DNA from: Iris pallida
Lineage: Eukaryota > Streptophyta > Magnoliopsida > Asparagales > Iridaceae
NCBI GenBank assembly: GCA_029216955.1
Contig: JANAVB010004101.1
Span: 259,999 to 323,998, forward strand
Direction of reading: 5' to 3'
DNA: 64,000 nt
Positions 1 through 12,689 of this stretch are shown piece after piece (position 1 is the stretch's first letter; every line of letters starts with the position of its first letter). A program made the position numbers and the translations under genes. The notes beneath the pieces are model-generated. The model saw only the letters and a program-made list of their open reading frames with translations, ran no database searches and was not told the origin of the DNA.

Positions 1-1193
1 GCACTGTGCAGTGTGTCCTGTGTGTTGAAACTGAGAGCTTCGTGTCCAGATTTTGGACACGACACAACCCAACTTGTGCTCAGTGTTTTAGGGTTAGGTT
101 TAGGGAACCTAGGACTAGGTTTTGGTTCAAAAAGTATTGGAAAATAGTGTGTATATATACTATGACAGTGATCAAAATAGTGAGCAAAAATTAGAGTTTT
201 ACAAGTAGGATACGTGTCCGACACGACACCAAACAATCCTAAAATTTGTACCAAACCCTACCCACAACTATATTATAACTATATGCATGCAATAATGAAG
301 AAAAACCAGTATAATAACTAGGTTTAGATATATTTACCTCAATGTGGTTTTCTTGAAAAAATACCAAAATGAGGAGTGTGTGTCCCCTAGCTTGATGAGT
401 CCTTGCTTGATGAAACTTGGATAGCTATTCTCCCTAGGCTTCCTCAGAATACTAGTGTCCTAATGCAAGAAACTAGAGGTCCAAAGCTTGAGAAATGACA
501 AGGTTATGGCTATGTGAAGTGGAAGGGTTTTTCTTGGTTTTTCAAGAGTTCTTTTCTCACGAAACTTGAACTCTTGAACTAAGTGTTAACTATATAGGAG
601 AGGGGGTAGCAAGGGGTGGTTTCTTGGCTGCCATGGGGTAGGGGGGGGGGTTGTCCTTGGGTTGCTTCCAAGCTAAGGGAAGGACTTTAGGTAAAGGTTT
701 AAGATATTTTGCATGGTTTAAGCAAAATATCAAATAAAGGTAACTAGATATTTATTTCACTTTATCCCATGACAAATATCATTCCTCTTAGTCATTCTAG
801 GTTAGTGGCTAACCTCTAGATTAGGGCTAAACTAGGTTAGGGGCTCTCATGACACTTAACAATAATTAAATAATATTAAAATCACATAATTACAAATAAT
901 TCCAAATAAATCCTAGAAAATTACCAAAATACCCTTTAGGCTAAAAATCACTAATTTGAGGTTCTAAGCCTATGGCTAAGCTCACATGGTCCTGGTTAGT
1001 CTCTAGGTTATGAAAACTAGGGTTACACTGAGGTTATACTAGTAAGATCACAAAGTCATAAACCATGACTTAGAAAATAATTTTAAATTAACTAAAATCA
1101 CCAAAAATCATACCATGACTAAAATACCATTAATAAATAATAAAAAATAATAAATTTTCAAAAATTCCTAATTTCAGAAAACAGGGTGTTACA
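1..1193 (-). mobile_element. TEK-a: partial long LTR of a Ty3/gypsy element, cut by the window edge
   Basis: Read on the minus strand, this segment begins at 1193 with TGTAACACCCTG, a typical gypsy LTR start, and runs out of the window at base 1. Its right neighbour at 1194 is the interior of TEK-b, so the LTR was inserted into TEK-b. The 5-bp target duplication would be GTAAC at 1194-1198, but its partner is outside the window. There is no coding capacity. Texture and phrases around 1-230 (GTGTCC and GACACG rich) resemble the TEK-e LTR near 28770-28990. Whether it is a solo LTR or the 5' LTR of a longer element cannot be told here. Confidence 0.7.
590..597 (-). promoter_or_regulatory. Possible LTR TATA box
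   Basis: CTATATAG read on the minus strand, about 600 bp inside the LTR start, the distance expected for the end of U3. Assigned from motif and position only. Confidence 0.3.
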
Positions 1194-1712
1194 GTAACCC
1201 AGTCTAGCAAATAAATCAATGGTTCGTAAACATTTTTAGCTGTATCGTTGGATACTCTCCACTGCTCTTGAAACTTCACAGTTGCTTCCGATTATTCTGC
1301 CTTATCTTCCTGTCCTCCCTAATTCGGAGCGACGAATGGTCATGCTTATTAGAACCTACCAATATTTCTTGGCTACTGGTATAAATTTGTTGCTTGTTAA
1401 ATCTTGGGTTGCTTAATAGATACGAGAGGATTATAAATACCATATGTCCTAGATATTTTTTGGTAGAATTATTAGCCACTAGTTAGAAGATTATAAGAAT
1501 TTAGTGACCGTATTTTGAGGAGTAGTGCGACCAAAGGTGGGTAGAAGTCCTCGATGATATGGCTAGGAGGAGGATATAAATAGTTCGGAGAAATTAAAAT
1601 TCGAGGATATTGTGGTAATAGTGGATTTATATTTTAATTTTTTATGTTTGAATTTTTGGCATGTTTATGAGTTAGAATTTCGAGGACGAAATTATTTTAA
1701 GGTGGGTAGATT
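1194..1712 (+). other. TEK-b: 3' end of the internal region, non-coding remnant
   Basis: This stretch lies just upstream of the TEK-b 3' LTR. Near its end it carries the sequence that closes plant Tekay/Del elements, TTTCGAGGACGAAATT (1678-1693), followed by an AAGGTGGGTAG polypurine tract. The segment 1440-1700 matches, in inverted orientation, the interior of TEK-f at 45261-45540, which shows that the two are the same family. No ORF longer than about 60 codons is meaningful here, so only the tail beyond integrase is represented. The gag-pol part lies beyond TEK-a and the window edge, if it exists. Confidence 0.7.
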
Positions 1713-3769
1713 TGTAGCTCCCCTTTCCGAAAATTTGAAAATATTTTTAGTTTATTTAAATAGTGATTTAGATTATTACAAATAATTATTTAATTAATTA
1801 TTACGGTAGATGATTTTAGCCATGATTGAGTTTTGAAGTACCAGACGACTAGGAACCATGGCACGGATAGTGCAATGACGTGCTTTGACTTGTGTTTAGC
1901 CATGGTAGGGGAAGGCCGAGCCATAGTAATGCCCTAACTAGGAAAACCAGGCCAAGATATAGCATGGCCATTATAAATAGTTTAATTATTTATTATTAAA
2001 TTTATTGACTTCGTAGCGACCCGGTTGTACCGAACCTGTCCCGACTGGACCCAGACCGAACCCAAACCCATGTAGTCAAGCAGCACATCCAAGGACATAC
2101 GTATTGAGGAAATTTGGTAGGAGGGTATTGCATTTCATTTTATTGGTAAATAAATATTCTCTAAGTATTCGTAATTTAAAATATTATAAATATTACTATT
2201 AGTATTATTAAGTGATATTTATATAAAATAGGTTCTTGTACAATTTTGGAATTATTAGACTGTGCATAGTGGTGTATACATCATTATGGGTTATTGAATT
2301 CCGTTATTATTAGTATTATTATTATTACTTTTATAGAGTTATTATTATATAATATTATTTCATTTTATTATTATTGTTATATTATCTTTGTCAAATAAAT
2401 ATTATTATATATATATAGTCATATTTATATGAATAGGTCCTACACTAGGAATCTATAATAATGGGATTTTATTTAGATTTTATAGATATTATTATATCAG
2501 TATATATATAAATATATATGTATAGTCATTACTAAAGAAAAAAAACAAAGAAAAGAAAAGGATTGATAATAATAACTAAAGCAACTCAGTGGACCCACAC
2601 ATGAGTTGCTAACTGTTCCTTATGAACCCGAGAGAATTTTTCCAGTTCAGCCGAACTATTCCCTTTCCCGCTAGAATAAAAAAAAAGAATAAGAAATAGT
2701 GGCATTAGCTGAGCCCAGGCCCAGCTCGAGTTCGAGCTCGGACCCGAGCCCAACCCCCTTTTGCTATTTCCTTTCCGCACAGCAGTATAACTAGGAACGA
2801 CAGAGAGAGAGATGGAGAGAGCTCGACGAAACTTCAAACCCTAATCCCACCCACGCGGCGCCCTACCCAGTCCCGGCGACCACCCCGGCCGTCGGCGCGC
2901 CGTCGCGCGCGGCCGAAGTTGCGGAGACAGCGCGTGAACGTGCACACGGATCAAGAAACGATAGCACAGTAACGGGTTGGGAGGAGTCAACTTCGACGCG
3001 CGATATCGCGACGCTCGATCGATCAATTCGCAAGCCGTCTCTTCGGGTATGCTCCCAACCTAACAGACTTTATATCCCAATAGCTAGATTAGTATAAATC
3101 GTAGTAAAAGCCTAGGATAAATCGACTCGAAGTTTAACGAAAATCTGTTGAAAACAGAGTACTAGAGCAGTCCAAGAACCCCTGTTCACGAATGAATCCT
3201 CGTTAACCTAATACTCTTTTTAAAAAATCCATCTAAACAGACCTGTAGACAACCTATACGAGATCAAACCCCTTTTCGTAGAATTATTCTTGATGTATTA
3301 TACTGGAAATTATTCATGGATAAAAATTAAGAAAAACCTGTTTTCAAAACATTAAAATCGCTCCACACGACGTACGTCACGCCAATCCGGACGACGTAGT
3401 CGGGTACCGAAAGGATCGAAAGCTGCGTAACGGCTTTGTGGTCGTGTGGGCTTTGACGGAATTCAAATTGGTCGCGTGTGCGCGACGAATTTGATGCGTA
3501 TCCATCAAAATTTCCCGTATCGTGCACGTTGTAAATTCTCCAATTACTTTGTGCACGCTCATCGGATCGAGACGAAGCTTACGCCAACAGAACCGTATCG
3601 TTTTTCTGGTCCTGTATGCCAAGTTTGGTCCGATTCTGAGACCGTTGATAAAATCACCGTTTTGTGGGCCCCACAGTCCGACTCGACGGGCGATTTTGTG
3701 CACGGCCTACCGGAATCCAACTTTGGACATACGGTTGGGTTCGTATCAGAAAACTGAATCCGTAGACAT

Positions 3770-3910
3770 GTAGTTTGACGACTTTAGAGACCGTTGACTC
3801 TGGCACATTTTTCGGTGCATAGCGAGTCCAACGACGGACACCGTTTTGGCCCGAAATTACCGTTTTGCCCCTGTGTCCAGAATTGGACTTAAGGACAGGC
3901 AATCCTAGCT
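3770..3910 (-). other. LTR block conserved between TEK-b and TEK-f
   Basis: About 140 bp matches 43261-43400 and 46877-47016 in inverted orientation, including the phrase AAACGGTAATTTCGG. All three copies keep an ORF antisense to their own LTR that starts MPVLKSNSGHR and reads KVVKLHVY later. The conservation may be of a nucleotide element in R/U5 rather than of a protein. Confidence 0.5.
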
Positions 3911-4175
3911 AATTAGACTATTCTGAGATCATTGGTATTGTTTATTTCAGCTTTCGGGGACTGTTGTACGGGTTTTGACTATTGTGGCACATTGAGTAGT
4001 TCAGACTGCCGGTTTCACCAGCAGAGGACCACAGGCGAGTACAGTTTATTGTCTGCATTTCGATATTGATCTTTACTATATTTCATTGATTAGTCATTGG
4101 TTATGTGATATTTTTATACTCTATTATAAATTATCGAGTCGGGAATGAGAAGTACCAAGGATGTGTGATCCGACC

Positions 4176-4450
4176 GTAGACCGTGTTTACTTTCATGCAG
4201 TAGATCTCGTAGACCGTGTTTACTTTCATGCAGTAGATCTCGTAGACCGTGTTTACTTTCATGCAGTAGATCTCGTAGACCGTGTTTACTTTTATGCAGT
4301 AGATCTCGTAGACATTGTTTATTTTATTGCAGTAGATCTCGTAGACATTGTTTATTTTATTGCAGTAGATCTCGTAGACATTGTTTAATTTCTGCAAGTA
4401 GACCTCGTAGACCGTGTTTATTTTCATGCAAGTAGACCTCGTAGACCGTG
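4176..4450. repeat. 33-bp minisatellite, eight units, inside the TEK-b LTR
   Basis: Units start at 4176, 4209, 4242, 4275, 4308, 4341, 4374 and 4407 (the last is 34 bp), with a partial ninth unit to 4450. Each opens GTAGACCGTGTTT or GTAGACATTGTTT and closes with TAGATCTC or TAGACCTC. Because 33 is a multiple of three, open frames run through on both strands. They are products of the repeat. Confidence 0.95.
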
Positions 4451-4963
4451 CGGTGTACTGTCCCAGACTGATCACATATCAAAGGTACTTCTAACGGTGG
4501 AAAAGTATATTGGTCTATTTATTACTATTGATTTTTCTCACGGCTTTACTGTTATTTTCAAAACTCATGATTGATGCCTAACCTTTGTCTTATAGTCATT
4601 TTCTTTATTTGAAATTGCATTCAGTGAATTGTGCTCGTTCCATTCCTGACTGGAAACCATATTTTTTAGGTTAGCCGATGATTCACTTAGCTTGGGGAGT
4701 GACGGGTGTATTTGCAGACGAAAAGCCTAGATACTAGTTAGATAGATGAGTTGTAGCCATCCAAATATTTGTACAAGTTTATACTTTTTAGCAAATGTAA
4801 AACTTGTAAATATTGTAAATTAAATTAGTTTCTGTGAATGAGCATTGGATTATTTATGATTTGATCTGCATGGCCGTGACAGCGTTCTACCACCGACACT
4901 GCGGCGTAGGCTGGCTTGGACACGTCTCGTATCTGTTTAAAAAAAAGGGTACGGGTCGTGACA

Positions 4964-5924
4964 CATTGGATCATTTTGTCGATTCGGACTGGCTGTTGTC
5001 TCCTCCGTAGGGGTCTCGGTCCCTCTTCTACTTGCGCTTTATCTCCTTCTCTACTCCTTGTACAACCTTCAGAATTCTTTTGTAGGTGGTGGCCTAGCTG
5101 GTAGTGATGGCAATACAAATATCATGCGATAGCCCTTTTCTGAACTTCTTCGCTTTGGCTTCAGGGGTCAAGGCATCTACGAAGTGGCTGAGGCAGAAGA
5201 ACTTGGTGGTGTACTCATCGATGGAGAGATTGTCCTGCTCCAGGCTCTCAAACTCATTTTCTAACTCTTGTTGGGCCGCATCGGGGTAGAACTTTGTCTT
5301 GAACAGCTCCTTGAATTCTTTTCAAGTCATATCTGGCGCAGTGAATCGGGGCTCGTCTCTATACCACGTGCAGGCAATGTCATAGAGCTGCATGCTAGCT
5401 ATCTCAACCTTCTTGTCTTCAGGAATTCGAGCCATCCGGAGATTGTGATCCACGTGCTCCAACCAGTCGTCCGCGTAGAGGATCCTTTCCGTTCCTTTGA
5501 ATTTTTTGGGCCTAAGTTCCATAAAAATTTTAGAAGTTCCGGGGCGCAGTGGAGGAGCATCTCTAGTCTAAAGAGCCTCCCTCAGGGTATATCGCAAGAC
5601 GTCGTCCTGCCGCGTCTGGGAAGTGATGAGCTTCTGCAAGATCCCAAGGAGCGTAGCATTGTCCAGCATATGTGTTGGAGGCAAAACTGGTGATGGATGT
5701 TGGAAGGGTGCTGGTAGAGGAAACTGTGCTGGTAGCGGAGTCAGCGGAGGGAACTGGGGAGGTGATGGAATGTCATCTCGACAAAATCTTGAAGTCTGCA
5801 GCTGGGGCGTCTCGTCTAGATAGGTTAAGTGGCCTCCGTGGGTCGGTGGAGTTCCGTTCACAGAAGACCCACCGATGGTTGCTGGGGTGTTCAAGGGAGC
5901 GGCATTCCTGCCTTGGGAATCCAT
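4964..5924 (-). pseudogene. gag: TEK-c gag, broken and truncated
   Basis: Minus strand from ATG at 5922-5924. The N-terminal 119 residues are Pro-rich (to 5568). After an in-frame TAG come 15 codons and then the capsid-type gag domain (5522-5322) with FKGTERILYADDWLEHVD and CTWYRDEP, clearly related to FKGTEGIIYADNWLEDIE in TEK-d. A TGA at 5322-5324 stands where family members have Trp (before KEFKELFK), and more stops follow. The frame is lost at 4963, where TEK-b was inserted, so zinc knuckles and pol are missing here. Role in an intact element: capsid protein that packages the RNA. Confidence 0.85.
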
Positions 5925-6152
5925 CTAACTGCCACAAAAGAAAAGTCGTTAGTCGGTATGAAGATTCATACAGGATGCATAACAAAGGAGTAATTGAAAT
6001 CAAATAGGAAAGTCAATAGCGGTTTAAAACATGTGGAGATGGTCTTTAATTTAAATCTTATTCGCAGGCCCGTAGTAGTACATCTAAGTTGAGTACTACT
6101 GCGAGTTCGCAACCTTTGCAAAAGCAGGCTTGCATGGGCCACCATAAAAATG
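5925..6152 (-). other. TEK-c 5' leader between LTR and gag
   Basis: Untranslated leader of about 230 bp on the minus strand. It contains the primer-binding site described separately and nothing else that I recognise. Confidence 0.6.
6127..6144 (-). other. Primer-binding site, tRNA-Ile type (TEK-c)
   Basis: On the minus strand it reads TGGTGGCCCATGCAAGCC, 8 bp beyond the LTR end. It matches the complement of the 3' end of plant tRNA-Ile(AAU), recalled as ending GACCTGCATGGGCCACCA, at 16 of 18 positions. Confidence 0.6.
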
Positions 6153-9100
6153 TATCACGACCCGCACCCAGTATTTGGACATAAGCCATGGATACGTCCA
6201 GCATATGCCGAACAGTCGGCGGTAGTACGCTGTCATACAACCACGTAGTTTATATTCATTTGCTCAATGTAAACCACAGCAACAGATAGGATCAAACAAG
6301 ATGAAATTTTATAAAATAGTTTGGAGAGAAGGACAATAAATAATCTGACAAAACTCCAAGATAGATCAAAATGTACTAAAGTGGCATAGTCTCCAAAGAA
6401 AATGAAATGTACCATAGAACATCCATAAATCACTCATGAGTCTCAAAAATAGAAATAAAATCTAAAAGTCTCAAACAAAACCAATCTGTGAAAATACTAA
6501 ATAAAATCTACTAAAAGCCATCTGTAGCGGATAACTCCGCAAAAGCAGCCCCCAGCTCGTCCTGTGTACCAAAATCGGGATCTACAGTGTGCTCATAATA
6601 TGTGGTACATAAATCCTCTAACTCATCACCTAAAATGTTGGTTTTCCAGTCAGGAATGGAACAAGCACGCAAACTGAAAAGGTACCCGCAACATAATAGA
6701 GTCGACAGTGCATGAATATAACATATGTAGAAGAAACTAGAAAGTGAGTTGATGATATGGTATATCTAGAATGAAAGATGAATCTCAGAACATGGTATGC
6801 CAATTAGAAGGAATGTAAAAACATAATGACATAGCAATTGGTGAAATGTAAAAAATAAATAAAAGACGACTATCTAAGTATGTTGAAATATCTGTTTCGA
6901 TATGTGAACGGCTAGGGGGTAAATCCGGCACCCCGTACATGAAGTGTGTGGCTGCTATTCTCCACAAAAGACACAGGGGATAGAATGGGTAGTTCACACG
7001 TCTAATAAGATATTTTTCCTCTCGACCAGTATACATGAACCCAAACAAGTCAAGCACCACAAAGTAAGCTAAAACAAGAACATAATAAATGGGGGTCCAT
7101 AATACTAACTTGTGTGTCCATCGTGTCATCAAGCAAAGGAACATATGTATAATATATACTGAGCAAAACTATCAGAATTGGAAGCAAATCAGAAAGTGCA
7201 CTTGCCTGTGGTCCTGAGCTGTGGGTACGACTCACGGGTTGAGTCAAAGTCCACTGAACCTATATTGCATAACGTATCTATATCAACATATGAGATGATC
7301 CAAAATAAAGTTAATTAAATTCTTACTAATTACTATTGCATCCCTAAGGGTCTTTAATGGCTTGGCAGTCTACCTCTTATCCTCTTTCCCGACTGTTTGA
7401 TACCTCTAAGCCTATCTATGTTGTTTAACTATACTGCCAACCTTGTCTCACTTGTCTATAATACAGGGAAATTGCATACTAGAATAGTAATAATGTTGGA
7501 TTACTCATTAATCCCATCTGAACTGATTACTCCTCTCATTTTCTTGCAGTCTTATGGGTATCCTTGCATTACCCTACAATAACATACCATGTAGCCCTTT
7601 GATATTTCTTATCAACTAACTGATACTCTATGCCAGCTGATTATGTGATACATTAAGTTAGTGACCTTAAGTCTATTGTTAGCCTGAGTTAGTTGCTGGG
7701 TTGCTCCTTCCCATGTGCCAATGTTAATACCAGTTGAGCCCAACCTCGTTCCTCAATTTGGGGCATGGTCTTATACCTAGGTCTATTATCTACTGATACA
7801 CTCAAGTATCCTAATACCTGGTCATGTCTCTAAGTCTATCCACCCTGGTATTCAACTTAACCTACTACCTCATATAATGTACCCCTGACCAGTTCTTAGC
7901 CTGTGCCTCGAAAGTCTATTACACTCGGGTATATTGGCCTACTCATAATTCCTGAGATTACTCCTCTGTCACTAGGATTGGGTATATACTAGCACCCTCT
8001 CCTACTGGGTACCAAGCTCTGTCCCTCCCTTGACTCCTTCTTAACTGATCAGTGGGTAGGCATTTCTACCCTATCAATGTACACCCTGGTATGAAACCCC
8101 CAAGTTCCAGAGTACCTGACACCATCTGATACTCTATAAGTTTGGCACCTCAATACCTGTCCTGTCCACAGAGGATGGCAAAAACCCGTCTGTTATATTT
8201 TGACCATACACTTAGGGTGCTCAGGTACTTATCTAGGATTTGACATTAGTCTTTCCTAGTCTATATCATATCCCCCATTGCTGCAAAAGGGGACAGACTG
8301 TCTTATGTACAACTATAAAAGAGAAACTTCATCTATATATATCGTCTCCTAACCCTTGCTTGGTACTAGTTACCTATACTCTATGTAGTGGCTCTGTTCT
8401 TTCTAAATCCCACACTAGTTGTCCATATAGAGGCTGCAACCTATGGTTCACATTGGCATACTAAGCATTCTCGAGAGGAGGTGCCTATCCTGGTCAATGC
8501 TAGCAAGGGCTATCCTGCTTCAAGGGCATAATGTCTGATGTGCATCTCTTAATTAATACTTTAGTGATTTTCTAGTTCAATCTACCATATTGATTGACCT
8601 ATCTCTAGTGTCAGATTCTAGGTCCCTTATCGTGTTCAGTCCTAACCACACAAGTATTCCTATATTGATGTATCAACACCTAGCACGACACACCGATATT
8701 GCCACACTCTCTTTTGTCCTGTAGGGAAGCATAGGTCACTGATTCACTGAACTCGATAGTAGAGGGTGCCCCTTTTTCCTATCACCATGAACCCCTCTAA
8801 CTGGTACCTAATTTCCTTTATGGATAACTACCCCTTATCCTAGGCTAAGGTCCCATCTTACATCCTACACTAGTCCTAGACAGTACTATCTTCGTAGATA
8901 ACACCACTGGTATATTCCTGAATTGACCCTGCCACTGCCTATTCCTTTAGCCCAGGTCTGAAACCACAAAACTAATGATACAACTCTGGTGCAGGGCTAA
9001 GCATACATTAGTATAACCTTTGTACTGAATTGAAGTACAAAAAGTGTTATAGCCACATACCATTGCTATATTCCTACCATCTGAATTATCTTAACTGCCT

Positions 9101-10225
9101 ATACGTTGGACTAACAATGAAGGCATGATGTCCCAATTCTTAATACTCGAGGGCACCCCTACCCTGACTATATAGCCCTACACAAAAGAACACCTGTCTC
9201 AATATTTTACAAGGCAGCCTTTGTAGCTACTTCAAGCTGAAGGTCAGCTGTTAAAGGTTAATGAACTACGGATTTGTAATGCTCTTCAACAGTCCTAGGT
9301 AAACTGATATAACAACTAATATTGGGTGAAATTCTATGTAAGTGCAAACTGGTACATCCAAGGGAAACACTAACTCTGATACTCTGGGTCTTAACTTTCT
9401 AATCCCCTACACTCTCAATTCCTGATACTCCTTCCCTGTGTCTCCCTTCTGTACGATACTTTCTACATGCCCTGAGATCTCCACATGGTTCTATCCTTCG
9501 TACTACAAGGTTGGTTGCTAACCTTTCCTTAGTTTTCCTTGTGCTATGTGTCCGTTATCCCTATTGTTGATGACGAATTACCTGGTATACATTAAAAGGA
9601 TAATGGTTAAGATACATTATGGTCTTAAGGTTAACTATCAATGTCTAATGGATACTAGGGAGGTTGATAAGTCTGGATACAAGGAAAGTCATGTGTCAGT
9701 TCGAATCTGAAAGAAAGACCAATCCTTCAGTATTTAATAAGTATTTAGTAGCCTTGACATAAATGTCAGTATCAAAACTGACAGGTGGCCCATAATCTTG
9801 CTCAACTGTTGTCTACCCATTCCTTATGGTTATCATGGATACCCTCTCTACATGTTAGCAACATCTTACTTATGAATCTACCCCTATTTACCTGTCCTGT
9901 CTCTTGTGCATCATTGATTTAATATTTATAACAAGGTCCTCCCCTTCTAACATAGGCCTGTGCAGTGACCAAGGATTCTCCATGGGTATTTTCAATAGTA
10001 CAACTCCAGATTTTCCTTAAAACTCCTAGGTTCAAGTTTTACTAATAATAGGAACTTCAAGTTTTCATGATAGAGGATGGTATCCTTTTGAAGTCGATGA
10101 CAACTTTGACCTATCCCTCGATATTGGCTGGTGTTTCCTTCCTTCCTTCCTGGTTCCTTGCAAAGAGGGAATTAGGCGGCTAGGGTTTTCAGAGATGCAA
10201 GGGGTCGGCTACTTGCCTATCTACA

Positions 10226-10303
<78 letters not shown>

Positions 10304-10584
10304 CATACTAGGGTTTAGATTTGTACTATTTCTGTGAAGATTGGAAGAAATCCAGTTTGAATTGGATTTAAATGGAAGGTGATAAGGCTTTGAATGTTCG
10401 GCCATAACAGGGGAACCTGGAGCGGTAAATTTTGAATTTGGGTATTAGGCACTAAGGCCCCTGGGAAACCAATCTTTGCAAAAGTATAAATCTTTTCAAT
10501 AAATTTAAATGAACCATTACTCAAAATTATAAATCATTAAATACTTTCAGAGAAAATAGGAAAATATTGACTTAAGGGTTTACA
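6153..10584 (-). mobile_element. TEK-c: 5' LTR, about 4.4 kb
   Basis: In element orientation the LTR starts at 10584 (TGTAAACCC) and ends at 6153 with GGGTGCGGGTCGTGATA. The family end is GTGACA, so the terminal CA has become TA. Phrases near 6640 (CCAGTCAGGAATGGAACAAG) and 7200-7260 match the TEK-d LTR near 11950 and 12580, which supports one LTR. The stretch 7300-10140 has no ORF over 75 codons, no clear repeat and no phrase shared with the other LTRs. It may be diverged LTR body or hide another insertion. The right flank, GTAGG at 10585-10589, would be the target duplication. Confidence 0.65.
10222..10308. repeat. (TA)n microsatellite
   Basis: About 80 bp of alternating TA with flanking ATAC units, inside the TEK-c LTR near its 5' end. 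Confidence 0.95.
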
Positions 10585-11436
10585 GTAGGAAGAGATCCCA
10601 GGTGGCTCGTGCTTTGTACAGTCGAATCTTCCTTCCACTGGGGTACTCCTGTGTGTAAGCCAAACCAGGGGGTATATCCCACGGAGATGAAGCCACACGA
10701 GCAACTTTCCCCCAGAAGCGACAGGAGGCTTCCTCGCCAGACCCGCTCTGATCGTGCTTACATGCAGCTTCCCTGCATGTACAATGGGAGTGCTATGATA
10801 GAAGATCCAACCCTCTTCCAAGCGGAAGAAGAATTTGTAGCACAAGACGTGGCTTAATTAAGGCACTCTTGTACCCAGATTACCATCATCTGCCATTGTC
10901 AGCAGATGGCTATGCCATCGCCAAGCAGGCGGTCCGTCTTCCAGAGACTCTGCTCCACGTCTCCACGCCAGAGGCCTAACAGGGGGTCGATGAGCCATAG
11001 AGAAGACGAGACCAACATCACCACATGCTACGCAGAGTAGAGTTCCAGAGCTTTCAAGGAGACCTCCCAGAATCCTCCCATATCGGTTGCTAAACCAAAG
11101 AGGAGGTCAGAGAACAGCAAAGCTAAGGTACCCGATGCAAGTGTATTCCAAGGCACTCATTCCAAATCTGTATTGGGCGCCTTATCAAAAACTGGGGGTA
11201 GCAAGCCTCCTACCATGCATAACAACCCTGTGTTCTAATCCGACGAGGCACAATACGACACGAATGTCTCCATTGGTGCAGCCATTCACTAGACCGGAGG
11301 TAGCAACCATACTGAGTCCGAAGAAGATCATAATCTTACGGTATATCCTCAGGACAGCGAGACTCAGGCGTCTGAGCCAGAAAGTAAAGGATCCACGGCT
11401 CCCTCGAGTCACCCTCACACTCGGTCTGTGTTCATG
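10585..11436 (+). pseudogene. gag: TAT-1: leader and N-terminal gag, interrupted by TEK-d
   Basis: In the frame that continues into 20637 onward, the stretch before TEK-d reads as a polar gag-like sequence (SETQASEPESKGSTAPSSHP), ending with Met at 11434-11436. Further upstream the same frame has TAG and TAA where CAG and CAA are plausible ancestors, for example around 11220-11290. Removing TEK-d and one TCATG copy makes this frame continuous with the gag segment at 20637. Left of about 11090 I cannot choose a frame; the region may be leader. TAT-1 upstream of 10585 is hidden behind TEK-c. Confidence 0.5.
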
Positions 11437-12689
11437 TGTCACGACCCGCACCCGCTATAAGGGCACGTGTACGTGACAACGCCCAGCCCTCACCGAAAAA
11501 TCGGCGTGGAACGCTGTAGATTTCTCTACTTCTAAACAGTTTATATATATAACAAAAACCTGTCGAGAATATGGTCAACTCCGAACGGAGGACAAGCAAT
11601 GAATATATATATGAGTACTCAATCACGACTCTAAGATAACAAAGTAAAGACTGAAATGAAAAGACAACAAGACGATAAAATAATATATAACCTGTCAAGT
11701 CCAACACAAAGAATATATACAGTCCAAGTCTCTAATACAGTCCATAGTAACAAAAAGTCTCAAAAGTAGCTGGAGACAAAGTCCAGTATAAAAGACCTAC
11801 TCTAACTAAGTAATAGGTAGGGTCTCGTCAGGTGGAGCTAAGCCCTGCTGGACCAAGGTCTCCAGGTCTAGGCCCACTACGTCATCCGGACCGTAGTAGG
11901 TAGAACAATCCTCCTCGCCACTATCTGTAAAATTTTGTCAACATATCCAGTCAGGATGGAACGAGCACAAATCTCCATAACAGTTCTAGTTAGACGATAT
12001 TGAAAATGTAGCAGTAAATAGAGAGAATCTACGAGATAAATAATGTGTACATGAATCATGGTAAGGCATATCAAGACTGAAATCTGAATGTAAGAACAGG
12101 GAAAAACAGTATAAATCATGTACAAGAATCTGGAACTATATCTATGTGAGTTTAGTATTAGTTTCAACATGTGATCGGCTTAGAACTTGATACAATGTTT
12201 GGCCTGGCTAATCATACGTGAGTGTATGATTAACACTATACAATGATGATACAATAATATCTGTGGGGTATTGATCACATCTCTACGCTAACACCCCCAT
12301 CCCTGACTAATATAGTGGATCCAGTCATGACACGTCATGATACATATTCTCTGAGAGGGTAGCTAGCCTTCGCAGGAATCGTATCTATACAATGAACAAT
12401 AAACAATGTAGACTTGCCCAGTGTATACCATATATAGGAGGAATAACATCTTATGACGGGATCCAGACAAATATCAATCCGTGTGAACAATGTGTCAAGA
12501 GAACAAGGATAATCTGCACTAAATACTAGAAACAAAGATGATATCATAAAACAGAAATATTATCAGAGAATGTACTCGCCTGTACTGTGATGGATAAGTC
12601 GACTGAGTCCAAGATCAGTGCCTCGAGGACCTATAGATGGAATACTGTATCAATATAATGGTTTGGAAGTAAAATTAAGTCATACTGAG

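Larger units (their letters stand above)
1713..4963 (+). mobile_element. TEK-b: 3' LTR, 3.25 kb
   Basis: The LTR starts with TGTAGCTCCCC right after the polypurine tract and ends with ACGGGTCGTGACA. The same two ends close TEK-f. It includes an AT-rich stretch (2150-2560), a GC-rich transcribed-leader-like stretch with AAACCCTAATCC (2800-3010), a block shared with TEK-f (3770-3910) and a 33-bp minisatellite (4176-4450). The right flank is the gag of TEK-c, so the whole TEK-b element was inserted there. The expected duplication is CATTG at 4964-4968, with its partner outside the window. No protein-coding ORF is credible. Confidence 0.8.

Noticed and set aside
2830..2845. Telomere-like AAACCCTAATCC in the TEK-b LTR (similar in TEK-f)
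   Set aside because: Single copy in a 5'-leader-like context. Not a telomeric repeat array.
4176..4450. CRISPR-like array
   Set aside because: Units are contiguous with no unique spacers, in plant LTR DNA.
4131..4475. Open frames on both strands with an 11-residue repeat
   Set aside because: Product of a 33-bp repeat, a multiple of three. Sits in LTR DNA.
1276..8464. Scattered ORFs of 60-120 codons in TEK-b, TEK-c leader and LTR
   Set aside because: No domain, no conservation between copies, inside LTR or leader DNA.
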